Made by a program: the position numbers and the translations under genes. Positions 1 to 9,831 of a stretch of DNA of 64,000 nucleotides are shown piece after piece. Below the pieces are notes generated by a model. It was not told the origin of the DNA. It worked only from the letters and a program-made list of their open reading frames with translations, and did not search any database. Positions within the stretch are counted from its first letter, which is position 1; the number at the start of each line of letters is the position of its first letter. The DNA comes from Listeria farberi (GTDB lineage Bacteria; Bacillota; Bacilli; Lactobacillales; Listeriaceae): the NCBI RefSeq assembly GCF_014229245.1, contig NZ_JAARZJ010000005.1:62001-126000 (forward strand), read 5' to 3'.

Positions 1-2
1 AA

Positions 3-116
3 AAAGCGACTAACTTATTATTCCGCTTAATCCACCAAGATAAAAATGTCCCAAAAACAACCATTATCCAAACCGAAATGATTGAACGTGAATCCATTCA
101 GAAAATAAACTCCTAA
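3..116 (+). CDS. LacI-family transcriptional regulator, C-terminal end (partial)
   Basis: The reading frame is open from the window edge and stops with TAA at 114-116, giving 37 residues. The end reads TTIIQTEMIERESI, the usual last strand and helix of the periplasmic-binding-like sensor domain of LacI regulators. DNA-binding and effector parts lie outside the window, so the regulated genes and ligand cannot be named. The frame ends 21 bp before the tRNA gene on the same strand. Confidence 0.6.
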   Translation, partial: KATNLLFRLIHQDKNVPKTTIIQTEMIERESIQKINS

Positions 117-137
117 GCTTATTTTCTGAATTTACTT

Positions 138-210
138 GGTCCTGTAGCTCAGTTGGGAGAGTATCACCTTGACATGGTGGGGGTCGCTGGTTCGAGACCA
201 GTCGGGACCA
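138..210 (+). tRNA. tRNA-Val (anticodon GAC)
   Basis: A 73-base cloverleaf can be folded by eye. The acceptor stem GGTCCTG pairs with CGGGACC, with one G-T pair. The D stem is GCTC/GAGT, the anticodon stem TCACC/GGTGG encloses loop TTGACAT, and the T arm has GCTGG-TTCGAGA-CCAGT. The GAC anticodon reads GTC/GTT valine codons. The discriminator base is A and CCA is not encoded, so CCA must be added after transcription. A strong hairpin terminator follows at once. Confidence 0.92.
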
Positions 211-216
211 TTTAAC

Positions 217-254
217 AAAAAAAGCATTCCTTTGACGAAAAGGAATGCTTTTTT
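217..254. terminator. Bidirectional intrinsic terminator between tRNA-Val and the transglutaminase-like gene
   Basis: AAAGCATTCCTTT pairs with AAAGGAATGCTTT around a short loop, with an A tract on one side and a T tract on the other. It can therefore end the tRNA transcript on + and the convergent gene on -. Confidence 0.85.
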
Positions 255-258
255 GATT

Positions 259-2253
259 TTATTTAAATAACTTACCTAACTTCTTAAACAACCCATCCTC
301 AATGATATCAATACCGATACCCCAGTTACTTTTGAGGATTTCTTTATTAGCTTTAATATATTCTTCCAAGTCTTTACCTTTAATAGCAAGGTTATGATAT
401 GGACGATACTCTAAATAACAAGATGCACCATTTTTGTGGATTTTCTTCGTCATACGATGTTTCAAATACTTAGATTTAATGTCACATTCTTGACATGTGT
501 AGCTCTCTTGTTGGTCAATTGACTTATCTGTCGTCAAATGTATCTCTGTTTTAATTTTATTCCGATCAATCCAATACGGGAAATCTTTATGGAAATGTTT
601 TTCAGCAGTATCATCGATAAAGTTGCCATAGTTCCAGTAGTGTAAATAACGTTTTTTCTTTTCAACTTCATATGGATCCGTAATAGTCGCTTTATACACT
701 ATAGAAAGTTCATTTAAATCCTTATTATCTTCAACTATTTGAACAGAAGTATTACTAAAATGCTGTTCAATTTCATTTTCTTCAAAGTTTTTATACAGCG
801 TCATACACTTATACGTTGTAAAATTGTAACGGCTGATAATCTCTTTATTAGACTCATTTTTAAACATATCACGCGATCCGTTCGCCATTCCTCCACGTAA
901 CTTTCTTTCAAAGACAACCTCAGCCACATTCCCTTTCACATCACAACGGAAAATTTCTTCCACAGCTGGCTCTTCATCTTCAAATGGTTCTTGTTTTTGT
1001 AATTCCGTACCAGCTTTAATTTCCAAATAATACATAAAACTATTTTTTTGACGATTAGCTAAAAATCCTTGGTCATTACTCATCGTCGCATCAACAAAGT
1101 AAACTTGACCTTCATGTGTTATTTTTAAAATCGCATGGTTAAAGTTGAATGGTGATGGCGTATAAACTGACAAGAATACATCACTATCATAGTTAACTAG
1201 AATAAGCTCCGAGTTCACGCCTAAATAGTCTAAAATCACTTTCAAAAGAACTGTTTTCGCTTTGCAGTCCCCTTGTTTTGTATTATAAGTTACTTCAGCA
1301 GCTTGCGGCTCGTGCCCATCCATCTCTGCTTCATTGTACAAATAGTACACTTCTTTTTGAACAAAATCGATGGCATGCTTGATTTTATGGTCTAAAGACG
1401 GAAGCGCATCTAACTCAGTCACTAAATCAGCCGCAAAATCAGCAAGATTTACTTGATAGAATTTTTGATAAATGTCACTGATTGTTTTGGTGATTTCCGG
1501 ATACGTCTGCTCTGTAACAAAATCAATGAAAGGTACAATCTCAAGCTCTTTCGGGTCTTCTCCAATATAATTTTCTTTTTCAATTGTATAAGATTCATTA
1601 TGCGGAACCATCACTTTATCTTTTTCTAAAATAGTGCCCGCTTCATCTCGGAAATAATGGAAATTCGCTTCTAATTTTTTCTCCGTTTCATTTTTCAATT
1701 CAAAACGGTATTTCCCGTAAGCCCAGTAGGAATTTGGTGCCGAATAAATCCAGCGGAAAAAGTCATTTCGAATGCTGCTTTCTTCATATTTACGCTCGAT
1801 TGTTGTCTCCATAATAAAAATATCGTTTAAATGTAAGTCGCGAATAAGCACCGTTACTTTTTTCTCATCATTAAAACTTGCTTGATTTTCATCACGCACA
1901 TAGTCCAGTACTTTTACATTAATGTCATCCAACTTATCAATTACTTTACCCTCACGAACCACAGATAAAGTGTGAATATTTAATACTTCTTCTTCTGATA
2001 AAACAAAGCTTGTTTTAGCGGTCGAATTGAGCATATTTGGTTCATTTAATGTATATGCCATCGAAGTATAACTCGTACGCGAATTTGGTTTAGCCGTTTC
2101 TACAATATTACACCAGAAACAGTAATCACGTTCTTGCGCAATTTGTGCATCATAAAAAGTTTTATCTTGTGTCTTTAACCAAGAATCAATGTTTTCTTGT
2201 TTTGTTTCTGGAGAACTTAACTCTGGTTTGATAAAGTAATATTCTTTTGTCAT
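259..2253 (-). CDS. DUF3857 / transglutaminase-like domain protein
   Basis: 664 residues with no signal peptide or membrane segment. Residues about 60-250 resemble the DUF3857 beta domain that precedes transglutaminase cores in other bacteria. A transglutaminase-like core follows with the full Cys-His-Asp triad visible: C330 in GDCKAK, H373 in FNHAI and D388 in VDAT. The fold is that of papain-like transglutaminases and proteases, but the substrate is unknown. A CxxC pair (C45, C48) sits near the N terminus and a CQEC motif near residue 590, so metal binding is possible. The gene stands alone, with a terminator behind it. Function is inferred from the fold only. Confidence 0.75.
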   Translation of the reverse strand: MTKEYYFIKPELSSPETKQENIDSWLKTQDKTFYDAQIAQERDYCFWCNIVETAKPNSRTSYTSMAYTLNEPNMLNSTAKTSFVLSEEEVLNIHTLSVVREGKVIDKLDDINVKVLDYVRDENQASFNDEKKVTVLIRDLHLNDIFIMETTIERKYEESSIRNDFFRWIYSAPNSYWAYGKYRFELKNETEKKLEANFHYFRDEAGTILEKDKVMVPHNESYTIEKENYIGEDPKELEIVPFIDFVTEQTYPEITKTISDIYQKFYQVNLADFAADLVTELDALPSLDHKIKHAIDFVQKEVYYLYNEAEMDGHEPQAAEVTYNTKQGDCKAKTVLLKVILDYLGVNSELILVNYDSDVFLSVYTPSPFNFNHAILKITHEGQVYFVDATMSNDQGFLANRQKNSFMYYLEIKAGTELQKQEPFEDEEPAVEEIFRCDVKGNVAEVVFERKLRGGMANGSRDMFKNESNKEIISRYNFTTYKCMTLYKNFEENEIEQHFSNTSVQIVEDNKDLNELSIVYKATITDPYEVEKKKRYLHYWNYGNFIDDTAEKHFHKDFPYWIDRNKIKTEIHLTTDKSIDQQESYTCQECDIKSKYLKHRMTKKIHKNGASCYLEYRPYHNLAIKGKDLEEYIKANKEILKSNWGIGIDIIEDGLFKKLGKLFK

Positions 2254-2388
2254 TGTGTAATCTCCTTAACTATTTTAGATAACTTCATTCTAGCAATAAC
2301 TAAATAGAACAAACAAGAGCAAATCTTTTGGATATAACAATTTTTGGTTTATCTACACTATTTAGTAAAAAATTCGACACATTTACTG

Positions 2389-2928
2389 CTAATTTCCATT
2401 TATCCATGAAAACAATTGCACATCTTGGTATACCTCACCAATTTTTTCATAATCTCGCAGTAAACCTTCCTTCGAAAAACCAAGCTTTTCTAACAATACT
2501 ATAGAAGCTGTATTTCTTGGGTCTACTTTTGCTTCAATACGATGTAATTCAAAAGATTCTTTTCCCCATTCCATCAACGCTTTCACTGCTTCCGTCGCAT
2601 AACCTCTTTTCCAAAAACGTGTCCCTAAATCATAGGCAATTTCTGCCCGATGGTTTTCATGATCAATGTAATTAAAGCCACATGTACCAATAATTTCCCC
2701 TGTTGCTTGCAAAATAATCACACAGCGAAGTGCTTTTCCTTCAATTTCTAATTGTCTCAGCATTCGAATCATTTCTTCTACAGGCTGCAAACTTTGAAAA
2801 GGTTCAATGTTCATATATCTAGTAACCGAATCATCCGACCAATAACCGAACAAAATTTCTGTATCAGCCAATGTCATTTCGCTTAAAAAAAGTCGTTCTG
2901 TTTTTATCATTTGCTTCCGATTTTCCAT
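2389..2928 (-). CDS. GNAT family N-acetyltransferase (RimJ/RimL type)
   Basis: 179 residues forming a single GNAT domain. It opens with the typical TERLFLSEMTLADTE strand; the acetyl-CoA-binding part is RFWKRGYATEAVKAL and the end is the usual NTASIVLLEKLGFSKEGLLRDY. The family acetylates N-terminal or side-chain amines using acetyl-CoA; the substrate here is unknown. ATG at 2928 follows a GGGGG-rich ribosome site, but a second start seven codons later (MIKTERL) would also fit the family's usual beginning. Confidence 0.85.
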   Translation of the reverse strand: MENRKQMIKTERLFLSEMTLADTEILFGYWSDDSVTRYMNIEPFQSLQPVEEMIRMLRQLEIEGKALRCVIILQATGEIIGTCGFNYIDHENHRAEIAYDLGTRFWKRGYATEAVKALMEWGKESFELHRIEAKVDPRNTASIVLLEKLGFSKEGLLRDYEKIGEVYQDVQLFSWINGN

Positions 2929-2987
2929 ATGTTAACCCCCGCCTTTTTAATAAAAAAAGCTTATCAAATCTCCCTCTCAAAGTAAAA

Positions 2988-3003
2988 TGTTTCACGTGAA
3001 ACA
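2988..3003. other. parS chromosome-partition site 1
   Basis: TGTTTCACGTGAAACA is a perfect 16-bp palindrome identical to the parS sequence bound by ParB/Spo0J in Firmicutes. It lies between a GNAT gene and a divergent exporter gene, about 11 kb left of the origin. Two identical copies are at 10845 and 45000. Confidence 0.92.
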
Positions 3004-3082
3004 TTTGCTCTTTCTTTATCATCAGAGTTATTAGGTTTATAATGAAAAATATCTCAAAAAGCTTCAAAAAGGAGAATGATTC

Positions 3083-4495
3083 ATGGAACAGACGGATAAA
3101 CGTAAAACTTTAGCACTTATTTCAATTATGCTTGGAGCTTTTATTTCATTATTAGATACAACCATTGTCAACGTTGCCCTACCCGATATTACGACTGCTC
3201 TACATGCTACAAGTGAAACAATTGAATGGGTTATTTCAGGTTATGCACTCGCTTTTGGCCTCGTTCTTATTTTAGCTGGTCGGCTTGGCGATAAATTTGG
3301 GCGAAAAAACATCTACATTATCGGGATTACGCTCTTTCTAATTATGAGTGTAACTGCAGGTTTCGCTAGTTCGGAAAATAGTCTCATTATTTCCCGGGTA
3401 ATACAAGGACTTGCTGCCGGGTTATTTTTCCCACAAATCAATGCCACAATTATGGATATGTATTCTGGAAAAAGTCTTGGGAAAATTTTCGGAATTCTTG
3501 GCTCTGTTATTGGTGTAGGAACTGCTATCGGACCTCTTACAGGAGGACTTTTAATTGAACTTTTTGGAGCTACAAACGGTTGGCGCGCAGTTTTCTTCGT
3601 TAACGTACCTTTTGTGTTAGTAACACTTGTCTTAGCAATGCTTTATCTCCCTAAAAGAACTGTCTCCACGAAAAAAATCAGCTTCGATTTGCCTGGAGTT
3701 GGGCTACTGACAATCGCACTTTTACTATTACTTTTCCCACTTATTTCAAATGGTGCAAATGATTTTAAACCAATCGACTATCTTTTAATGGCGCTTTCTA
3801 TCCCACTCTTCATCATTCTTTACAAATGGAGTGTTTATCAAGAAAAGAAAGGCAACCAACCATTAATTGCGCCAAACTTACTTAAAAACAATCAATTTGT
3901 CTCAGGAATGCTCTTATCTCTCGTATACTTTGCTGCATTTACTAGTATTTTCTTCGTTCTATCGCTAACTTGGCAAACTGGTTTCAATCGTTCAGCTATT
4001 TTATCTGGACTTGCAATTAGTCCCTTTGCATTAGGTAGCGTACTGGCAGCGTCCAATAGTTACCGATTTATCCCGCTACTAGGAAGAAAACTGTTAATGC
4101 TAGGGGTCTCGCTTGTTATTGTCGGTCTTGGCACCGTCTCTATAGTTTTTCATCTCAATGACGGCGCTTTTTCTGCTTGGCTCTTATTCCTACCACTTTT
4201 CATTTCTGGGCTTGGTAGTGGTTTGACTATTGCACCATTGAATAGTTTTACCCTTTCCACAGTGACCGGTGTAGATCGCGGCGGAGCTAGTGGTATGTTT
4301 AATACAGCGCAGCGAATTGGTTCTTCCTTTGGGATTGCTGTGGTCGGTTCGGTCTTTTTCCGTACATTAGGAAATACAACAGCCACCTCAAAAGCAAGCG
4401 CCTTTTCAGACAGTTTGCAAATGAGTATGTACGTCAATATTTTTCTACTCATAGTTTGTTTCCTACTCATATTCCGCTTACCAAAAAATATCTAA
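3083..4495 (+). CDS. Drug:H+ antiporter, DHA2 family (14-TM MFS exporter)
   Basis: 470 residues with about 14 hydrophobic helices. DHA2-type motifs are present: LDTTIVNVALPDI in helix 1, GRLGDKFGRKN in loop 2-3 and GPLTGGLL in helix 5. The family exports hydrophobic compounds and drugs in exchange for protons; the natural substrate is unknown. The ribosome site AAAAAGGAGAATGATTC precedes ATG 3083, and a TATAAT box lies at 3038. It reads toward the origin, against most neighbours. No adjacent regulator is visible. Confidence 0.88.
   Translation: MEQTDKRKTLALISIMLGAFISLLDTTIVNVALPDITTALHATSETIEWVISGYALAFGLVLILAGRLGDKFGRKNIYIIGITLFLIMSVTAGFASSENSLIISRVIQGLAAGLFFPQINATIMDMYSGKSLGKIFGILGSVIGVGTAIGPLTGGLLIELFGATNGWRAVFFVNVPFVLVTLVLAMLYLPKRTVSTKKISFDLPGVGLLTIALLLLLFPLISNGANDFKPIDYLLMALSIPLFIILYKWSVYQEKKGNQPLIAPNLLKNNQFVSGMLLSLVYFAAFTSIFFVLSLTWQTGFNRSAILSGLAISPFALGSVLAASNSYRFIPLLGRKLLMLGVSLVIVGLGTVSIVFHLNDGAFSAWLLFLPLFISGLGSGLTIAPLNSFTLSTVTGVDRGGASGMFNTAQRIGSSFGIAVVGSVFFRTLGNTTATSKASAFSDSLQMSMYVNIFLLIVCFLLIFRLPKNI
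3389..3402. other. Noc-binding-like site (13 of 14 match), inside the DHA2 gene
   Basis: ATTTCCCGGGTAAT differs at one base from ATTTCCCGGGAAAT, the B. subtilis Noc (nucleoid occlusion protein) binding consensus as I recall it. Related copies are at 22284, 27852 and 54443. Confidence 0.6.
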
Positions 4496-4533
4496 AAAGA
4501 GACATGACTTTGCATTAAAGTCATGTCTCTTTT
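4495..4533. terminator. Bidirectional terminator between the exporter gene and rhaM
   Basis: AAAAGAGACATGACTTT and AAAGTCATGTCTCTTTT form a perfect stem with A/T tracts on both flanks. It serves the + exporter gene and the - rhamnose operon. Confidence 0.9.
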
Positions 4534-4534
4534 C

Positions 4535-4849
4535 TTATGCTAAATAGAAAACTTCTTTTAAATCTACCGCGACCGGGCTATGATTAGGATTTGATTTCAT
4601 GATTGGAGCCATATATTCCCACCACTTTTGACAAATTTCCGTTTCTGCTATTTTGTCATAAACAGCTTTATTCTCAACTTCCACATAAGCAAATAACGTG
4701 TCCGTTTTTTCTTCTAAAAATATCGAATAGTTAGATGCTCCATGTGCTTTTAAGGCCTCTTTCATTTCTGGCCAAAGTTCATCATGTCTTTTTTTATATT
4801 CTTCTTGATTACCAGGATATAAATACATAATAGATGCCACTCGTTCCAT
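4535..4849 (-). CDS. rhaM: L-rhamnose mutarotase
   Basis: 104 residues, the normal length for RhaM, which interconverts the alpha and beta anomers of L-rhamnose before isomerisation. Family features are visible: [22 protein letters not shown] near the N terminus (with the catalytic-region His), SNYSIFLE, and the WWEYMAPIM segment near the end. It is the last gene of the minus-strand rhamnose operon, 12 bp after rhaD, with AGGAGGT before ATG. Confidence 0.92.
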   Translation of the reverse strand: MERVASIMYLYPGNQEEYKKRHDELWPEMKEALKAHGASNYSIFLEEKTDTLFAYVEVENKAVYDKIAETEICQKWWEYMAPIMKSNPNHSPVAVDLKEVFYLA

Positions 4850-4861
4850 TATTCTTACCTC

Positions 4862-5683
4862 CTAATTATTTAAATAACCGGCTTTTGCTTCAACGCCAAA
4901 TCTTTCACCTAGTGCTTTCAATTGTTCATCTGTAATCGCTTGTTTAATACCGCCTTGTGACATCACAATAGTATAAACTTCTGCTGCTTTCTCGGCGGTT
5001 TCAATTAATCCAAATGTTTCATCCATTGATTGCCCCGCACCATAAATCCCGTGATGTGGCCAAACAATTAAACGATTTTCCTTCATTTTTTCAGATGTAG
5101 CTTCTCCAATTTCATTCGTACCAGGAACCAGCCAAGGAATAATCCCAACACCTTCTGGAAAAACGACTAAACATTCCGTACACATTTGCCACAAAGTTCT
5201 TGTAAATGCTTGTTCCGTTAGCTCGTGTGTAAATGTCATCGCGAGCAAATGCGTAGCGTGACAATGCATAATAACACGGTTTTCCGGATCAACAGAAAGT
5301 CTTGCAATATGACTCATAAAATGCGCTGGAAGTTCACTCGTTGGTAGTCCACCGTCTGTGTAGCCCCACAGCAAATGAACTGCTTTTCCATCTTCACTTA
5401 CTTGAATTACACCTAAATTCACAGCTGGAGCTTCTTCAACATTTTTAAAATATTTGCCCGAACCAGTTACTAAGAAAAATTTACCAGCGAGCTTTTCACC
5501 ATCAAAGTCCATTGGAATTGTGCGGATAATTTGCTTTACATCTAAGTATTCTGCAACTTCTTTTTCATCAAGCAAATAAGTGATATTGCCACCGTTTCTT
5601 TCGTCCCAGCCTAACCGATATAAATTTGAAGTAGTTTTTGCCATTTCCTTAATAAAAACAGCATCAAGTATATCCTTTGTCAT
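4862..5683 (-). CDS. rhaD: Rhamnulose-1-phosphate aldolase
   Basis: A class II (zinc) aldolase that cleaves L-rhamnulose 1-phosphate to dihydroxyacetone phosphate and L-lactaldehyde. The zinc-binding HCHATH motif lies mid-protein and [10 protein letters not shown] near residue 210 supplies the third histidine. The start is chosen at ATG 5683 (273 aa) because AGGAGAT is about 9 bases upstream; a GTG two codons earlier at 5689 is too close to that site. Third metabolic gene of the operon, followed 12 bp later by rhaM. Confidence 0.93.
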   Translation of the reverse strand: MTKDILDAVFIKEMAKTTSNLYRLGWDERNGGNITYLLDEKEVAEYLDVKQIIRTIPMDFDGEKLAGKFFLVTGSGKYFKNVEEAPAVNLGVIQVSEDGKAVHLLWGYTDGGLPTSELPAHFMSHIARLSVDPENRVIMHCHATHLLAMTFTHELTEQAFTRTLWQMCTECLVVFPEGVGIIPWLVPGTNEIGEATSEKMKENRLIVWPHHGIYGAGQSMDETFGLIETAEKAAEVYTIVMSQGGIKQAITDEQLKALGERFGVEAKAGYLNN

Positions 5684-5695
5684 CGTCACTATCTC

Positions 5696-6958
5696 CTATC
5701 TTTTTAGTAATACATCTTCTTCATAAGCTTTTACTTCTTTTAACCAGTCAAGGCCAACTGGGACACCATTAATTTCACAGAAGTAGTTCCATACATCGCC
5801 AAATGGAAAGTCTTTTAACTCTTCGGTAATTGCCATACGAGATGTAAAATCATTTTCCAGTTCCATTTCTTTCAAATCGGCTGTAGGTTCTAAAAGAGCT
5901 TTAAGCAATGATTTTTGGGTATTTCTAGTCCCAACAACCCATGCAGCAATCCGGTTGATTGTTGCGTCAAAGAAATCAAGACCAATATTTGTAATTCCAA
6001 GTAAATCATTGCGCACCAATTCCCGACCAATTTCAATTAATTCATCATCCATAATCACCACATGGTCACTATCCCAGCGGACCGGACGGCTCACATGCAA
6101 CATTACACCTTTACTGAAAAGCGCCAAAGAAGACAATTTATTAGAAATAACTTCTGTTGGATGGAAATGTCCCGCATCTAAGCAAATCAGTTTATCTCGC
6201 GTAATTCCATAACCCATATAAAATTCATGCGAACCAACTGTATAAGCCTCTGCACCCAAACCAAACAATTTACTTTCTACAGCTTCTTGTGTATATTTTT
6301 CATCTAGTTTTTCTGCAAAAACTTCATCTAAAGCCTCCATCAAACGTTTTCTCGGGGTGTAGCGATCAATCGGACAATCTTTTATACCATCAGGCACCCA
6401 GAAATTATTAATACTTGTTTGGCCAAGTTCTTTTCCAAAATACTCGGAAATTTTCCGTGAACGTTTCCCGTGCTCTATCCAAAAATCACGCACTTCTTTA
6501 TCGGGTGAAGCTAATGTGTAATTATCTTTAAACATTGGATGTGAAAAGAAAGTTGGATTGAAATCCAGACCCAAACCTTGCTCTTTCGCCCATTCTACCC
6601 ATGGAGTAAAATGCTTAGGTTCAATTTCATTTAAATCTACTTTTTCATCTGTATCTACATAAATCGCGTGCAAATTAAGTTTATGTTTTCCAGGAATAAG
6701 TGAATAAGCTTTTTCCAAATCTTGGCGTAATTGTTTAGGAGTATGAGCAGCACCCGGATAATTCCCGGTCGCCATGATTCCACCAGTAAGTTCACCGTCC
6801 GGATTTAAGAAACCTTTAACATCATCACCTTGCCAACAATGCATCGAAATTTTAATGTCTTTAAGTGTTTCCAAGGCTTTTTCCGTATCAACGCCAATTG
6901 CTTGATAACGTTCTTTCGCCACTTGATATCGTTTACTAACTTCTGTTTCTTGTCCCAT
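5696..6958 (-). CDS. rhaA: L-rhamnose isomerase
   Basis: 420 residues, typical for RhaA, a metal-dependent TIM-barrel enzyme converting L-rhamnose to L-rhamnulose. Recognisable family segments include [14 protein letters not shown] near the N terminus, [22 protein letters not shown] and [11 protein letters not shown], which supply metal ligands. Start ATG 6958 has AGGAGG about 10 bases upstream. It sits 13 bp after rhaB and 13 bp before rhaD in one transcription unit. Confidence 0.96.
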   Translation of the reverse strand: MGQETEVSKRYQVAKERYQAIGVDTEKALETLKDIKISMHCWQGDDVKGFLNPDGELTGGIMATGNYPGAAHTPKQLRQDLEKAYSLIPGKHKLNLHAIYVDTDEKVDLNEIEPKHFTPWVEWAKEQGLGLDFNPTFFSHPMFKDNYTLASPDKEVRDFWIEHGKRSRKISEYFGKELGQTSINNFWVPDGIKDCPIDRYTPRKRLMEALDEVFAEKLDEKYTQEAVESKLFGLGAEAYTVGSHEFYMGYGITRDKLICLDAGHFHPTEVISNKLSSLALFSKGVMLHVSRPVRWDSDHVVIMDDELIEIGRELVRNDLLGITNIGLDFFDATINRIAAWVVGTRNTQKSLLKALLEPTADLKEMELENDFTSRMAITEELKDFPFGDVWNYFCEINGVPVGLDWLKEVKAYEEDVLLKR

Positions 6959-6970
6959 TCTAAAAGCCTC

Positions 6971-8422
6971 CTAATTAAATTCAAGTACCTTAGTAAATCT
7001 TTCTTTTATTTCCTCAAACCTCACATCGCCACAAGAAAATTCGCCAATTTCAAATGAATTTCGAATAATTTTTCTTCCCGCACGCATAGATTTGATTTCA
7101 CCCTGATTAATCATTTGTACAACTAAATTTCCAATTGCTGTTGCTTCTGAAGGCCCCGCAAACACTTCTATCCCTGCAAGTTTAGCTGTTAATTGATTTA
7201 GCATAGCCACATTACTTCCACCACCGACAATATAAAGTTTTTCAATTTTCTTACCAGTAATTTCAGCCATTTTTTCTAATTCTAGCGCATAATAAAGCGC
7301 TAGGCTTCCATACACACAATTTGTCAGCTCACCAATCGTCTCTGGTACAGTTTGTCCAGTTTCTTGACAATACAATTTAATCTCATCCACCATGTTTTCC
7401 GGATTATTAAATCTCGCATCATTGACATTAATAATTTGCTTGAAATAAGGATAATTACTCGCTTCCTCAGCCATCTCAGCAAAACTATGCTGATAGTCGT
7501 CCATGCGCGCAATTTCTTGCACAATCCAAAGTCCCATAATGTTTTTTAAAAAGCGATAAGTTCCATATGCGCCCCATTCGTTCGTGTAATTTTCTTTAAA
7601 AGCTGCTTCGTTATTAATTGGCGCATTTAGTTCCATCCCTATTAGCGACCATGTTCCACTACTCAAGAATGCCCAATTTTCTCCTTCTGCCGGAGTTCCC
7701 ACCACTGCCGAAGCTGTATCATGTGTTGCCACTGTTACTACATCACAATTAGGGATATCGTACATCTTGAGCCAATCTTCTTTTACTTCACCTAAATATG
7801 TCCCTGCATCCGTCAGTGGCGCAAATTTTTCCACATCAATGTTCAAATGCGAAAGTAAATCCTTATCAAATAATTGTTCTCGCAAGTTAAGCATTTGGGT
7901 AGTCGATGAATTTGTTGTTTCTGCCACCTTAACCCCCGTGAGCACATAACCAATATAATCAGGAATCAACAAAATTTTCTCCGCTCGTTCTAGCAAATCT
8001 CGCTCTTCCACATACAGCTGATATAGAGTATTTAATTCCATAAACTGAATACCTGTTTTTTTATAAATATATTCTCGTGGATACTCACTCGTTAAGTTCT
8101 GCACCGCATTTAACGTTCGTTTATCGCGGTAACTAATTGGGTCTGCCAACTTTTCTCCAGAATCCCCTATCAAAACATAGTCAACGCCCCACGTGTCAAT
8201 ACCAAGCACACATTCCGAAATTCCCAGTTGCTTAACTTTTTCCAAGCCAATAAAAATTTCCTGTATCAATTGATCAATTTCCCAGCGTTCATGCCCATCT
8301 CGGTACGTAAAGCCATTTTTAAAACGGTGAATTTCTTCTAATTGTAATTTTTCATTCACCAGTTTCCCTAGAATTAATCGACCACTTGATGCACCAATAT
8401 CTACTGCAACATAATGTTTCAC
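6971..8422 (-). CDS. rhaB: Rhamnulokinase
   Basis: 483 residues of the FGGY carbohydrate kinase family. The N-terminal phosphate loop [26 protein letters not shown], the [11 protein letters not shown] segment and [14 protein letters not shown] near the C terminus are all present. It phosphorylates L-rhamnulose at O-1 with ATP. The start is GTG 8422 behind AAAGGAGC. The gene lies between the permease gene and rhaA; tight spacing (13-18 bp) implies one operon. Confidence 0.94.
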   Translation of the reverse strand: MKHYVAVDIGASSGRLILGKLVNEKLQLEEIHRFKNGFTYRDGHERWEIDQLIQEIFIGLEKVKQLGISECVLGIDTWGVDYVLIGDSGEKLADPISYRDKRTLNAVQNLTSEYPREYIYKKTGIQFMELNTLYQLYVEERDLLERAEKILLIPDYIGYVLTGVKVAETTNSSTTQMLNLREQLFDKDLLSHLNIDVEKFAPLTDAGTYLGEVKEDWLKMYDIPNCDVVTVATHDTASAVVGTPAEGENWAFLSSGTWSLIGMELNAPINNEAAFKENYTNEWGAYGTYRFLKNIMGLWIVQEIARMDDYQHSFAEMAEEASNYPYFKQIINVNDARFNNPENMVDEIKLYCQETGQTVPETIGELTNCVYGSLALYYALELEKMAEITGKKIEKLYIVGGGSNVAMLNQLTAKLAGIEVFAGPSEATAIGNLVVQMINQGEIKSMRAGRKIIRNSFEIGEFSCGDVRFEEIKERFTKVLEFN

Positions 8423-8440
8423 TGGTCTAGCTCCTTTTCT

Positions 8441-9709
8441 TTAATCAATTGTATTTCCGTAACGTTCCTTCGTAATATCATCAAGTGATCTGCCACGTGT
8501 TTTCGGCGCCCAGATTACACCGATTAAAAGCGACACTGTAAGTAAACCAATCATAATTGTCCCCGCCACAGTAAAGCCAAGATTTGCCAAGATTACTGGG
8601 AACACAATCGACCAGACACCTGTACTACCACGAACTAAGAAAAACATCACGCCTTGAACCCCACCACGATATTTTGTTGGAAAAAGTTCTGTTGACCAAA
8701 GTGCGTAAAAAGCTTGTGCACCAATCCCTGCTGAAATACCCCATAAAATAACAAATGTCCATAAACCAACCCAAGACATTCCAACAAAAGTAAGTACAAC
8801 CCAAGAAGCAACTGCCATTAAAGCCCCTACAAAAAACAACCCACGATGACTTACTCGATCACCAAATTTAGCAAAGCCAAAGTATGTAGAAGCTGCTGTG
8901 AGTATCCATAATACAGCTTGCAATAAATTCGCTTGTGTATTAGAAAGACCACCGACCGTTTCATATACAAACGGCATAAAGAATCCCATTGCACCCGCTA
9001 CTAAATTCCAAAACAAGTACACACCCACTAAGAAAAGTACTGATTTTACATTTACTATACTAGAAAATGCTGTTTTAAAAGGATGTTCCAAACGATTACC
9101 ACTTTCTTTCAATTTCACTTGCTCCGCTTCCCAGTCCTTCGACTCCTCTAGTTTGCGCTGCAACTGCCAAGCCACAAAGGCTACAATCAATAAAGATAAG
9201 AAAAGTAAGCGGTTACCTAAAAGCCCAAGTGGAGATACAATAATTCCTAAAGTAAAGATAATTGCTGGCCCACATGACCAAGCAAATTGAGATATACCAA
9301 TATTTCTAGCTCTTATACTAGGATCCGCCATTTCAGAAATATATGTCCACGAAGCCGGCACCCCAGCCCCAACTGAAAGGCCTGTAACTAAAAATCCAAT
9401 TAATAACATTGGGAAGTTCATTGCAAACATAATGATTGTAACCCCAAGCATATACACTAACATGTTATACGTATAAATAAATTTCCGTCCATATTTATCT
9501 GCTAAATGACCACCAATAAGCGCGCCAATTGCAGAACCAAACGCATTCGCACTCACCGCCCCAAGTAATCCCACTGCAAAACTGTTAAGTCCGAATTGTG
9601 TTGCCCATAAAGTTAGTCCACTTGCTCCCGCTACAATACATCCAGAATCTAAATAGTTCGTCAAAGATACTGCTATCGTTCCTTTTTTACTTGTACTCGA
9701 TCCAGCCAT
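8441..9709 (-). CDS. MFS sugar transporter, probable L-rhamnose permease
   Basis: About 422 residues with 12 hydrophobic helices and the sugar-porter-like GGHLADKYGRKF loop. The role as rhamnose uptake permease is inferred from its place as first gene of the rha operon. An ATG exists at 9730, but AGGAGGG lies inside that extension, 8 bases before ATG 9709, so the shorter protein (MAGSSTSKK) is preferred. A palindromic catabolite-repression-like sequence (TAAGCGCTTA, 9737-9746) lies just upstream, and a divergent AraC regulator follows. Confidence 0.85.
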   Translation of the reverse strand: MAGSSTSKKGTIAVSLTNYLDSGCIVAGASGLTLWATQFGLNSFAVGLLGAVSANAFGSAIGALIGGHLADKYGRKFIYTYNMLVYMLGVTIIMFAMNFPMLLIGFLVTGLSVGAGVPASWTYISEMADPSIRARNIGISQFAWSCGPAIIFTLGIIVSPLGLLGNRLLFLSLLIVAFVAWQLQRKLEESKDWEAEQVKLKESGNRLEHPFKTAFSSIVNVKSVLFLVGVYLFWNLVAGAMGFFMPFVYETVGGLSNTQANLLQAVLWILTAASTYFGFAKFGDRVSHRGLFFVGALMAVASWVVLTFVGMSWVGLWTFVILWGISAGIGAQAFYALWSTELFPTKYRGGVQGVMFFLVRGSTGVWSIVFPVILANLGFTVAGTIMIGLLTVSLLIGVIWAPKTRGRSLDDITKERYGNTID

Positions 9710-9736
9710 TCTTTTAACCCTCCTACTCATTTTAGT

Positions 9737-9746
9737 TAAGCGCTTA
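9737..9746. promoter_or_regulatory. Candidate cre site before the rhamnose operon
   Basis: GTTAAGCGCTTAC contains the AAGCG...palindromic core expected of CcpA catabolite-response elements. It lies between the rha operon and its presumed promoter, in the divergent region shared with the AraC gene. The match is by eye and degenerate. Confidence 0.5.
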
Positions 9747-9831
9747 CTTTATATTAAACAATTAATGATTGTGCTTTACAATATCCTGTGTTTATAATTA
9801 AAGTATCAAATTTACAGAAGGAGATTGTGAA

